Source: Candidatus Eisenbacteria bacterium
GTDB lineage: Bacteria > Eisenbacteria > RBG-16-71-46 > SZUA-252
Reading direction: 5' to 3'
NCBI GenBank assembly: GCA_005893275.1
Contig: VBOW01000029.1
Location: forward strand, 1-46,673
DNA length: 46,673 nucleotides
Positions 36,126 through 43,314 of this stretch are shown here, piece after piece (the first letter of the stretch is position 1; every line of letters starts with the position of its first letter). A model generated the notes under the pieces. That model searched no databases. It worked only from the letters and a program-made list of their open reading frames with translations, and had not been told where the DNA came from. The position numbers were made by a program, and so were the translations under genes.

Positions 36126-36593
36126 ATGGTCGACCAAATAGTCGAGGCCTGGCGCACCAACCATCGAATCAACCTTCGCCTGATCGAACGCATCAGCGAC
36201 GCCGGGATGCGGTGCACGCTCTCCACGCGCGGCGGCCGCAATGTCGTCCGTCAATTCGCCCACCTCCACAACGTGCGTGTCTGGCACCTGAATCGCCGGG
36301 CGAAGTCCCTCGCGAAGGGAGCCCGGACCTTCGCTACGTACGATGAGCCCGACCGAAGAGCCCTCGTCGCGGCCATGAGCGATTCCGCGCGACGCGTCGA
36401 GGATCTGTTTCGCCTTGCGAGCGAAGGCGCCCCCGGCGTCCGAACGATCAAGCGTGGCCTCATCCCGTACCTGGCGTACTTCATCGCGCATGAGAGCCAT
36501 CACCGGGGCAACATCCTGCTCACGTTGAAGCAGTGCGGCCATCCGGTCGATTCCACGACCCGGTATGCCATCTGGGACTGGGACAGGATTTGA
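36126..36593 (+). CDS. DinB-fold four-helix protein (second)
   Basis: 155 residues from ATG 36126. Helical, with conserved histidines in 'FAHLHNVRVWHLN' and 'FIAHESHHRGNILLTLKQCG', the DinB/YfiT-like pattern for a metal centre. It differs clearly from the neighbour at 35235, so this is not a recent tandem duplicate. Role unknown; detoxification or thiol-dependent transfer is a reasonable guess. Confidence 0.78.
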   Translation: MVDQIVEAWRTNHRINLRLIERISDAGMRCTLSTRGGRNVVRQFAHLHNVRVWHLNRRAKSLAKGARTFATYDEPDRRALVAAMSDSARRVEDLFRLASEGAPGVRTIKRGLIPYLAYFIAHESHHRGNILLTLKQCGHPVDSTTRYAIWDWDRI

Positions 36594-36613
36594 CGGGGGA
36601 GAGGGGGTACTCC

Positions 36614-37129
36614 ATGAGCCGTGCTCTCGCAGCGATTTTTCTCCTCGGCCTCTGCACCGCGGGCCCGGTCTCGCGCGCTGCGGCGCAGGCGACGCCGGGG
36701 GTGCGCGACGGCGGGGGCGCGCGAGAGCGCGACGCGTCCGCCTCCGAGGCGACCACGCTCGTGCGCCTCGAGAATGAATGGGCCAGGGCCTTGGTACGGC
36801 GTGACGCGACGGTCTTTCGCCGGCTCCTTGCGAAGGGATTCGTGTACACGGAGAACGACCGCATGATGGGGGGCGGCGCGGTTGTGCGTGAACTGACCGC
36901 CGGGACCGACAGCGTGCAGTTTGCGCGCAATAAGAACATGCGCGTCCACTCCTTCGGCACGACGGCGGTGGTCACAGGCTGGCTGGTCGTGCGGGGGCGC
37001 GGCGCCGACGGTCCGTTCAACCGTCGATACCGCTTCACCGACACCTGGGTCCGCGGCAGGGACGGGTGGGTAATCGTGGCCGCGCACGATTACCTCGTAC
37101 CAAGGGGAGCTGGATCGAAGCCGAAATGA
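36614..37129 (+). CDS. Exported NTF2/SnoaL-like protein (DUF4440-like)
   Basis: 171 residues from ATG 36614. A signal peptide (~1-25, 'AAIFLLGLCTAGPVSRAAAQ') is followed by an NTF2-like domain: 'LVRLENEWARALVRRDATVF', 'LLAKGFVYTENDRMMGG', 'NMRVHSFGTTAVVTGWLVV' and 'RYRFTDTWVRGRDGWVIVA'. The family includes ketosteroid-isomerase-like enzymes and binding proteins. The function cannot be fixed. The stop overlaps the next start (ATGA at 37126). Confidence 0.8.
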   Translation: MSRALAAIFLLGLCTAGPVSRAAAQATPGVRDGGGARERDASASEATTLVRLENEWARALVRRDATVFRRLLAKGFVYTENDRMMGGGAVVRELTAGTDSVQFARNKNMRVHSFGTTAVVTGWLVVRGRGADGPFNRRYRFTDTWVRGRDGWVIVAAHDYLVPRGAGSKPK

Positions 37130-37512
37130 GGGCCGCGCCCATGTTCATCGGTCATTATGGTGTGAGCTTCGCGGGGAAGAGCGCCGATCGGTCGCTCTCG
37201 CTCTGGGCGGTCGCTGCCCTGATCACGCTGAGCCTCGTCGGTGGCTGCGCTTCGGGGATTCACCCCGCGATCGACGCGCCCACCCATTTTCTGGTGCGCG
37301 CTCCCGACGGCAGGGCTGTGGAGCCCACTCCCGGGGATGAATGCAAGAATCCCATGATTGATCCACGCGACGGCGCGCCCCTGATTCTGGTCCGTTCGGC
37401 GGGCGGACGAGGCGACTACCAGGTTCCCGTCGCTCGCTACGGGGTCCGCAAGGGCGAGCTCCTGCGGCTGGAGTGCGGAACCGGGAATGTGGTCGGGATC
37501 GTCAGGCGCTGA
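37126..37512 (+). CDS. Small probable lipoprotein, possibly chimeric at its N-terminus
   Basis: 128 residues if started at ATG 37126, which overlaps the upstream stop; ATG 37141 is the other candidate. The opening 'MFIGHYGVSFAGK' resembles the start of a polytopic membrane family rather than of a lipoprotein. A hydrophobic segment then ends in a lipobox-like 'LSLVGGCAS' (Cys41 from the first start). The mature part ('THFLVRAPDGRAVEPTPGDE', 'RYGVRKGELLRLECGTGNVV') is a small beta-rich domain I do not recognise. The two halves may have been joined by a deletion. Function unknown. Confidence 0.6.
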   Translation: MRAAPMFIGHYGVSFAGKSADRSLSLWAVAALITLSLVGGCASGIHPAIDAPTHFLVRAPDGRAVEPTPGDECKNPMIDPRDGAPLILVRSAGGRGDYQVPVARYGVRKGELLRLECGTGNVVGIVRR

Positions 37513-37535
37513 TCTGGCACCCCTGGAGGCAACAC

Positions 37536-37961
37536 ATGCTGAGTCTTGTCTACGCGGCAACCTGCGCGGGTCTCTTCGCCGGCGCCGCACTCTTCGTGAG
37601 CGCGGTCCAGCATCCGGCGCGAATCTCCCGCGGGGCAGAGTTCGCCGTGAAAGAGTTCGTGGCGAGCTATCCCAGAGCCGCGGTGATGCAATCCATCCTG
37701 GCGGTGATCGGTACGGCCACGGGTCTGTGGTCGGCCTGGCTGCGGCACGACGCCTGGCTCGCGCTGGCTGCGATTCTTCTGGCGTCCGCGATTCCCTTCA
37801 CTCTTCTTGTGATCCTTCCTACGAACAAGCGATTGCTCGACCCGAGCCTGGATCCTCGAGGGCAAGAGGCCCCGGGGCTGCTCGCACGGTGGGGGCACCT
37901 TCATGCGGCACGAACTGCGGCCGGCGTCATCGCGTTCGCCATCTTCCTGGCGCGTTTCTGA
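37536..37961 (+). CDS. DUF1772 (anthrone oxygenase-like) membrane protein
   Basis: 141 residues from ATG 37536 with TGGAGG upstream. Four membrane helices with the N-terminal 'LFAGAALFVSAVQHPARI' and 'TNKRLLDPSLDPRGQEA', a pattern of the DUF1772/anthrone oxygenase-like family; 'RWGHLHAARTAAGVIAF' follows. The stop codon lies inside a perfect 8-bp palindrome (37951-37967). It is convergent with the peroxidase-like gene ending at 38031. Function unknown. Confidence 0.75.
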   Translation: MLSLVYAATCAGLFAGAALFVSAVQHPARISRGAEFAVKEFVASYPRAAVMQSILAVIGTATGLWSAWLRHDAWLALAAILLASAIPFTLLVILPTNKRLLDPSLDPRGQEAPGLLARWGHLHAARTAAGVIAFAIFLARF

Positions 37962-38052
37962 AACGCGAGGGAAGTAAGATGGGTGCGACCCTGGGCTTCC
38001 GGGATCCGGGCGCGAGGGCCGCCGCCCTGCCTACAACGTTTTCAGAAACGCG
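37951..38052. repeat. Inverted repeats at the convergent gene ends
   Basis: CGCGTTTC-T-GAAACGCG at 37951-37967 is a perfect palindrome overlapping the stop of the DUF1772 gene. The 13 bases CGCGTTTCTGAAA (37951-37963) also occur as an exact inverted copy at 38040-38052, inside the end of the opposite gene. The ~76 bases between the copies contain no T-rich tract. It may act as a two-way transcription end or be a chance result of two coding ends; it is at least well formed. Confidence 0.5.
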
Positions 38053-39182
38053 ATGACCGCCTCCCGCTCCTTCGGCTTGAGCGCCTTGAAACGATCCCGT
38101 GTCCCGGATCCTTCGCCTCCGTGCAGCTCGATCGCCTGCTCGAGCGTCGCAGCGCGGCCATCGTGAAGGAAATGTGACGAGAGATGCACGCCGATGAGAG
38201 GCTCGGTCCTGAACTCGGACGGGGTCGCGAGGCCGAGGCAAATATCCGCCAGATCCGGGCCCATGTCGTGCAAGAGGAGGTCGGTGTAGGCGAAGAAAGT
38301 CTTCCGGTTGAGCGCACGCACGGGGTTCTTCCCCGTGCGAAGCCTCGGGAGATGGCAGGAAGCGCATCCGATGTGAGCGAAAAGCTTCTCGCCCCTCTTG
38401 GCTGCTTCGGTCCGTCGCAAGGGCGAAGGCGGGGCCAAGAACCGCAGGAAGTCGTTCGTGAGATCGAGGGCCTCTTGGTTGATCTCGGGATCGGGGGTGG
38501 GATCGACCCCCGCGGGAATGGAGTCACCCCCGATCGATTCCTCGGTGGGCGCGGCAGGATTCGTGATGCCCTGCTCTATGACGAACGCGCCCGCGTTGAA
38601 TTCGTTCAGATTCGGCACGAAGCCCTTGCGCCCGAACCGTCCTATGCGTCCATCCACGAACCGGTTGGGCCGCCCGGAAATCCCGTCGTGGTTCCGGTCG
38701 TCCGGATCCGCATAGGAGATGAGGTCTGAGTCGGGTACGGCATCGAGGAGGCCACGGCCGAAAATCGCCGGCGAGCTCCGTAGGCCGCGCCCGGTGGTGT
38801 CCTCAGGTATGGGCTCCCGCTCGATTCCCAATGCCGCCTTGAGCGCGGGCGTCACCTCCTGCTGAAACACGGGGCCACCTTCCGCCGCGAGCATATCGCA
38901 GTTCCCATCGACGTGGAAGGCGGTGGCATGCACCTCCACCTCGTCACCGCTTCCCCCCGCCACAGGGTTTTCATGGCACTCCCCACAGGCGGCGGAGTTG
39001 AAGAGCGGACCAAGCCCGGTTTCCGGCGTGAACACGCTGTCGAAGACCGCCCGGCCGCGCCGGAATTGGTCGCGCTGCTCGGGAGTCAGCCCCGAGATCG
39101 GATCGCCGGGGTGCACGAACCTCGCGCAGCCGCTCGCGGCGATGCCGAGGAGGAAGAATGAGGTGACCGTCGCGCGCCTCAC
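38031..39182 (-). CDS. Di-haem cytochrome c peroxidase-like lipoprotein (DUF1111 family)
   Basis: 383 residues from GTG 39182, which overlaps the stop of the small gene upstream as GTGA; the frame continues further upstream but without a better start. A lipobox-like 'GIAASGCARF' (Cys19) indicates a lipoprotein. Two haem c motifs are seen: 'CGECH' (66-70) and 'CASCH' (273-277). Other family features are 'GLGPLFNSAACGECHENP' and 'RGEKLFAHIGCASCHLP'. The DUF1111/DHOR family is related to MauG/CcpA di-haem peroxidases. It probably acts at the envelope in peroxide or electron-transfer chemistry. It is coupled to the small exported protein. Confidence 0.85.
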   Translation of the reverse strand: MRRATVTSFFLLGIAASGCARFVHPGDPISGLTPEQRDQFRRGRAVFDSVFTPETGLGPLFNSAACGECHENPVAGGSGDEVEVHATAFHVDGNCDMLAAEGGPVFQQEVTPALKAALGIEREPIPEDTTGRGLRSSPAIFGRGLLDAVPDSDLISYADPDDRNHDGISGRPNRFVDGRIGRFGRKGFVPNLNEFNAGAFVIEQGITNPAAPTEESIGGDSIPAGVDPTPDPEINQEALDLTNDFLRFLAPPSPLRRTEAAKRGEKLFAHIGCASCHLPRLRTGKNPVRALNRKTFFAYTDLLLHDMGPDLADICLGLATPSEFRTEPLIGVHLSSHFLHDGRAATLEQAIELHGGEGSGTRDRFKALKPKEREAVIAFLKTL

Positions 39183-39499
39183 CGGGCGGCGACCTTCTCG
39201 ATACGATCCGCGAAGAGCTTTCCGTCGGACGCGTAGCACAGCGCTCGGCAGATGTCGCCGCGCTTGAGGTCGGTCAGCGCTGCGCCGCCCCCCGCGACCT
39301 GGGCGTTGTGTGAGGCCAGGAGACGCAGGAGACGCAGCGACATGCCGACACCGGTCACCATTTCGAACGATCCGCTCTTCGGCTGTACGGCGTGGATGGT
39401 GCCTTGAACCCATGTGTAGGTGGGCGGCTGCTGCGCGTCGGCGGCAAGGAGGGCGGATGCCAGAAGGATAAGGACCGCCGCCATCGTGAGACGTTTCAT
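39179..39499 (-). CDS. Small exported protein coupled to the di-haem lipoprotein
   Basis: 106 residues from ATG 39499, with GGGAGG upstream. A signal peptide (~1-22, 'LTMAAVLILLASALLAADA') precedes a small beta-rich domain ('YTWVQGTIHAVQPKSGSFEM', 'LTDLKRGDICRALCYASDGK'). I do not recognise the family. The stop overlaps the next gene's start as GTGA, so the two are probably co-translated and act together. Confidence 0.65.
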   Translation of the reverse strand: MKRLTMAAVLILLASALLAADAQQPPTYTWVQGTIHAVQPKSGSFEMVTGVGMSLRLLRLLASHNAQVAGGGAALTDLKRGDICRALCYASDGKLFADRIEKVAAR

Positions 39500-39969
39500 T
39501 TGAGGCCTCCCTTCACAAGGACACCCCCAACGCATCCTACCCTATCCGGGTAAGCGAAGGTCCCGCAATTTTATACCGCGAACGACCCGTGGCCGAGAGG
39601 GACCACGCGGGTTGGGCGCGGAGCCCGCGCGAGGCCCAGGGAGGCTCTATGGGACCACCCGGGAGACCACCTGGCGTCGGCATATCAGGGTTTCCCTGAC
39701 CCCATTTTCCGAGTTCTCCCGATGGCGCACTTCGGTCACCTCAACGACCTTCCTTCAGCAGTGGCAGGGTTCGCTAGCATCTCGGTCAGCGCCTACTGGC
39801 GACCTAAACCTCTAGCGTAATCCCCCCAAGCCTCGGGGTCACCCCGGGCGCGACCAGAGGGACCGGCGCCCTGCCACTTCCTACGCTTGTTACTTCCTCA
39901 CGGGTATATCCTCGGCTGTGCGACAAAACTCCGATCTTGCTAAAGGGACATCCGCCGGGGAATTCTGAA
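39500..39969. other. 470-bp intergenic region with several hairpins
   Basis: No gene is recognised. A TATAAAAT-like box on the minus strand at about 39568-39575 could be the -10 element of the exported/di-haem pair, but no good -35 is visible. Small perfect hairpins are present: TACCC-TATCC-GGGTA near 39540 and TCAGGG-TTT-CCCTGA at 39685-39699. A GTGGCCGAGAGGG stretch looks like a tRNA D-arm, but the rest does not fold as a tRNA. Confidence 0.4.
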
Positions 39970-40479
39970 ATGGATGCTGCAAGCAAGGCAATCGTCTGGC
40001 AGCAGTTCGGGGCCGCTATCGACATGCTCGAGAACGCTCTGCTCGCCTGTCCCGAGGAGCTGTGGGGCGACCGCACGCGAAAGCCCGAATACTGGTATCT
40101 CGTGTATCACACGCTCTTCTTCCTCGACTTTTACCTTTCCGACTCGGCCGAGGGATTCGCTCCTCCCGCTCCCTTCACCCTTACCGAGCTGGACCCGGCG
40201 GGGGTGCTCCCGGAGCGGGTGTATACGAAAGACGAGCTTCAACGCTATCTCGCCCACGGCCGGAGAAAGTGCCGAGCAACGATCGAAGCTCTGACGGAGG
40301 AGGGGGCCCTTCAACGCCGTAGATTCGGGTCGGTTGACGGCAGCGTCTCGGAGCTGCTCCTCTACAACATGCGGCACGTTCAGCACCATGCCGCGCAGCT
40401 GAACCTCATTCTCCGGCAGACAATTGATTCGGCCCCGCGTTGGGTCGGCAGGACGAAGATCGAGCTCAGCGCCGATTGA
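39970..40479 (+). CDS. DinB-fold protein (third)
   Basis: 169 residues from ATG 39970 (GGGGAA upstream); a TTG 33 bases upstream is less likely. A four-helix protein with conserved histidines ('YLVYHTLFFLDFYL', 'NMRHVQHHAAQLNLILRQ') in the DinB superfamily pattern. It is separated from the other two DinB-fold genes and clearly diverged. It is probably a metal-binding enzyme of thiol or detoxification chemistry; the substrate is unknown. Confidence 0.8.
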   Translation: MDAASKAIVWQQFGAAIDMLENALLACPEELWGDRTRKPEYWYLVYHTLFFLDFYLSDSAEGFAPPAPFTLTELDPAGVLPERVYTKDELQRYLAHGRRKCRATIEALTEEGALQRRRFGSVDGSVSELLLYNMRHVQHHAAQLNLILRQTIDSAPRWVGRTKIELSAD

Positions 40480-40491
40480 GCGCCGAGAGCG

Positions 40492-40548
40492 TCCTACGTG
40501 CTATTCCTACGTGCTATAATGACGCAGGGTAATCGGGCCTGGGCCCGA
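40492..40548 (+). promoter_or_regulatory. Extended -10 promoter with duplicated 13-mer and downstream palindrome
   Basis: TCCTACGTGCTAT occurs twice in exact tandem (40492-40504 and 40505-40517). The second copy runs into a perfect -10, TGCTATAAT (TG at 40512-40513, TATAAT at 40515-40520), an extended -10 that would not need a strong -35. A palindrome TCGGGCC-TG-GGCCCGA lies at 40533-40548, at or just past the expected transcription start. It leaves a leader of about 110 bases before the response-regulator start at 40641. The arrangement suggests control by a repressor or by leader structure. Confidence 0.6.
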
Positions 40549-40640
40549 CGCGGTACGCTCGGCGTTGTGAGGGGAGTCGCAGTGACCGAGGGATCTCGTA
40601 TGTGCTTTGCCCATAACGCTCCCGCCCAAGAGGCGGAACC

Positions 40641-41273
40641 GTGATCCGCGCACTCATCGCCGACGATCATGCCGTCCTCCGGCGCGGCCTAGCCGAAGTG
40701 CTGGGCGAGGCCAGGGACATCGTCGTTCAAGGCGAAGCGGGGAGTTGCCGGGAGGTGTTGGCAAAACTCCGGCAGGGTGAATGGGATGTGGTCGTGCTCG
40801 ATCTCAACTTCCCCGACGGAAACGGCCTCGATCTGCTCCGCGAAATCAAGCGCCAGCGTCCGAAGCTCCCGATCCTCATCCTGACCATAGCCTCCGAGGA
40901 CCAATACGCGGTCCGCGCGCTCCGGTCCGGCGCTTCGGGATACCTGACCAAGGAGAGCGCTCCCGAGGAGCTGGTTCAAGCGGTCCGGAAGGTCGTGTCG
41001 GGGGGACGGTACGTGAGCCCGCGGCTAGCCGAGCGCCTCGCCCTCATGATAGATCGCGACGCCGACCGGCCCCCGCATGATCAGCTTTCCGAGCGGGAAT
41101 ATCAGGTCTTCCGGCTCCTTGCCTCCGGCCACGCCGTTTCGGAGGTCGCCGAGGAGCTTCACCTGAGCGTGAAAACCATCAGCACCTATCGCTCGCGCGT
41201 CCTCGAGAAGATGAGCCTCCGCACGAATGCCGACCTGACCGTGTACGCGGTCCGAAACCACCTCGTCGAGTAG
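40641..41273 (+). CDS. Orphan NarL/FixJ-type response regulator
   Basis: 210 residues from GTG 40641 (GAGGCGG upstream). Receiver domain (~1-118) with 'ADDH' and the phospho-acceptor Asp54 in 'VVVLDLNFPDGNGL', then 'ILTIAS' and 'LTKESAP' (lysine switch). A LuxR-type HTH is at ~145-205 ('LSEREYQVFRLLASGHAVSE', 'LHLSVKTISTYRSRVLEKMS'). No histidine kinase gene is adjacent; the hybrid kinase near 32 kb is a candidate partner, but this is inference. It has a good promoter of its own. Confidence 0.92.
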   Translation: MIRALIADDHAVLRRGLAEVLGEARDIVVQGEAGSCREVLAKLRQGEWDVVVLDLNFPDGNGLDLLREIKRQRPKLPILILTIASEDQYAVRALRSGASGYLTKESAPEELVQAVRKVVSGGRYVSPRLAERLALMIDRDADRPPHDQLSEREYQVFRLLASGHAVSEVAEELHLSVKTISTYRSRVLEKMSLRTNADLTVYAVRNHLVE

Positions 41274-41989
41274 CTGACCAGCAAGACTGCTCGCCTCCGG
41301 CTCGCCCGTATCCGATTCCGTCTGACACTGGCTTGGGAGTCCGTCCGACGCGGAAATCAGTGGCACGCTGATTCTCACGATACCGTACGGCTTCGTAGGA
41401 TTTGACCCGAGCATCACGCTGATCACGTCAATTTGAGGGGTCCCAAAGACGGTCCTATTGCGAGTGAATCCTCCCTGGACCGGCTTTGGCGGCTAGGGAC
41501 CCGGCGGCGTTCGGCAGTCGGGTCCCGCATAATCGACGCGCATCTCCACCGCGCGCATGGGCGGGCGTCGGGGTGCGCTAGGCAAACGAGGAGCGGGGGC
41601 CAGCCGGTCTCGCTCGATAGGACGGCAGGCTCGAGCTTCCGATTCGGAGCAGGCGGCGCGCTCCAGCGTGCGCCGACCCGGTTAGCCAGGGTCGGGCACA
41701 TTCTCCTTGGCCGACACCGCGCGCGATCTCTCGATCCAGCTCGATCCCGCTCCTCGATGGGGGGCCCGGGCGGTGGGCGTGGCCGGTGACCGGACACGCT
41801 GGCCCGCGACAACCTTTTCCGAGCGATTCGGCTCGGAAGAGCGCGTTCAAGGTCGGCACCGCGATGCCGTGGAGAAGCCTATCCGGTCGCGCGTTTCTTG
41901 ACGTGGTTCGCGCATCGGAATTCAGGATGGTGGGCTTCTTGCGGACACCCTCCCGCCCCGGGCAGCCCCGAGTCTGCTAACCAGCTGCG
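41274..41989. other. 716-bp region without a recognisable gene
   Basis: Short frames on both strands carry no recognised domain. The element at 41351-41408 (listed separately) is the only clear structure. The rest may be a decayed gene or untranslated leader of the NIPSNAP gene. Confidence 0.4.
41351..41408 (-). repeat. Dispersed inverted-repeat element, copy 1
   Basis: GAAATCA (41353-41359) and TGATTCTC (41369-41376) form an imperfect inverted repeat. It is followed by a conserved 'GGATTT' block. The whole ~58 bases match 45700-45757 at roughly 60-70%, with the same hairpin spacing. Both copies face the same way; this one has no intact gene on its downstream side. Confidence 0.55.
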
Positions 41990-42337
41990 ATGAACAGGCT
42001 GGTTGAAATACGTTCGTATAACCTGACGCCTGGGAGTCGCGTCGAGTTTCATCGCTTGGTGTCTGAAGTGTCCCTCCCCATGCTGAAACGATGGGGTGTT
42101 GATGTGGTTGCGTTTGGTCCTTCCCCTCACGACACAAGCTCCTACTACCTCATCCGAGCATATGACAGCCTGGAACATCGCCAATCGAGCCAGGATGCTT
42201 TCTACGGAAGCGCTGAATGGCGACAAGGGCCACGCGAGAAGATCATCTCCCTCATTGAGAGCGAAACCTCGGTCGTTATCGAGATGGATTCGTCGACGGT
42301 AGATTCCCTTCGAAAGAGCGCGGAGGATCGACCCTGA
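41990..42337 (+). CDS. NIPSNAP family protein
   Basis: 115 residues from ATG 41990. An alpha/beta barrel-like monooxygenase-fold protein with 'LVEIRSYNLTPGSRVEFHRL', 'LPMLKRWGVDVVAFGPSPHD', 'YYLIRAYDSLEHRQSSQDAF' and 'SAEWRQGPREKIISLIE', all typical of bacterial NIPSNAP proteins. The reaction is unknown in bacteria. Base composition is lower in GC than neighbours. Confidence 0.85.
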   Translation: MNRLVEIRSYNLTPGSRVEFHRLVSEVSLPMLKRWGVDVVAFGPSPHDTSSYYLIRAYDSLEHRQSSQDAFYGSAEWRQGPREKIISLIESETSVVIEMDSSTVDSLRKSAEDRP

Positions 42338-42369
42338 AGGTCGCGGGAGCGTCCTGAGCCGGGACTCGG

Positions 42370-43191
42370 ATGAGAGACCCCTCGCACCCGAGTTCCGCCC
42401 CGGCCAACCTCTGGACGGTGATCGCCGTCGGAACCGTAGCGTATGCGGCCTGTGACATGGCGCATGAGGTACTCGGCCACGGCCTCGCATGCGCTCTGAC
42501 CGGCGTTCGAGCGCTGTCCCTTTCCACCGTCGCACTGCAGACAGGCACCAGCAGTCGCTTCGTTGCGGCGGCGGGCTCCATTGCCAATGTGGTCGTGGGC
42601 GCGCTCGCCATGTGGTTGTTTCGCCGCGGAACGACGTTCAGCGCGTTGCGTTACTTCTTGTGGCTCTTCACCTCGGTCAACTTGCTGAACGGCACCGGAT
42701 ATCTGCTGTTCTCCGGGGTGCTCGATCTCGGGGACTGGGCCGTGGTCATCTCCGGGCTTCAGCCCCACGGGGCGTGGCGCGCCGTCATCACGGTGGCGGG
42801 CGCCGCACTGTACTTTGGCGCGGTCAGGCTCATTTCTGCCAATGCGATCTCCCTGGTCCGGAACGGTCAGGTGGATCGAAAGGAATGGCCCCGCCTGGTC
42901 TTTCCGGCGTACGTGGCGGGTGGGCTGCTCTTGGTCGCGGGGTCGACGCTCAATCGGGTCGGCCCCAGTCTGATCTTGCTCTCGGGCGTGAGCAGCGGCT
43001 TCGGCGCCATGGCAGGGCTCCTATTCGTCCCGAGACTCGTAGAGGAACGGACCGTGGGATCGGCGGGCGTGGCGGGCCCGGTTTCTCCGCTGCGTTTCAG
43101 CCCCGGCTGGGTGGTCGCTGGGATCTTGGTCGCCCTGGTGTTCGTGGCACTCCTCGGACCGGGCATCCGCTTCTCGGGATCGCATGAGTGA
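42370..43191 (+). CDS. Polytopic membrane protein with HExxxH motif
   Basis: 273 residues from ATG 42370. Seven or so membrane helices ('VIAVGTVAYAACDMAHEVL', 'VAAAGSIANVVVGALAMWL', 'VAGGLLLVAGSTLNRVG', 'WVVAGILVALVFVALLG'). Helix 1 holds H32-E33-V-L-G-H37, a motif one residue longer than the HExxH of M50 site-2 proteases, which otherwise it resembles. It may be a metal-dependent membrane protein or a non-peptidase relative. Function unknown. The stop is directly followed, in the same frame, by a gene remnant. Confidence 0.6.
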   Translation: MRDPSHPSSAPANLWTVIAVGTVAYAACDMAHEVLGHGLACALTGVRALSLSTVALQTGTSSRFVAAAGSIANVVVGALAMWLFRRGTTFSALRYFLWLFTSVNLLNGTGYLLFSGVLDLGDWAVVISGLQPHGAWRAVITVAGAALYFGAVRLISANAISLVRNGQVDRKEWPRLVFPAYVAGGLLLVAGSTLNRVGPSLILLSGVSSGFGAMAGLLFVPRLVEERTVGSAGVAGPVSPLRFSPGWVVAGILVALVFVALLGPGIRFSGSHE

Positions 43192-43308
43192 CAGCTTGAG
43201 AAGAAGTATCCAAGGTTTCGGATCAAGCCGCCAACCGAGTTTCCGTGGGGTCGAGAAGTCCACTTCATCGATCTGGCCGGCGTTTGCTGGCACGTCGGAG
43301 CACGTTGA
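43192..43308 (+). pseudogene. Truncated VOC/glyoxalase-family C-terminus
   Basis: The 38 codons after the stop of the membrane protein, in the same frame, encode a tail rich in VOC-family features ('PPTEFPWGREVHFIDLAG', 'VCWHVGAR') and then a stop at 43306-43308. It has no start codon and none of the upstream part of a VOC domain. It is most likely a remnant left by a deletion. A read-through product would be odd, because VOC proteins are cytoplasmic and this follows a membrane protein. Confidence 0.7.
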
Positions 43309-43314
43309 AGAACC

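Noticed and set aside
39574-39640. tRNA-like stretch (GTGGCCGAGAGGG)
   Set aside because: It resembles a D-arm of a class II tRNA, but no anticodon arm, T-arm or acceptor stem could be found around it.
41025-41426. Minus-strand frame overlapping the response-regulator gene and the repeat element
   Set aside because: It is antisense to the response regulator for most of its length; its N-terminal part only translates the repeat element.
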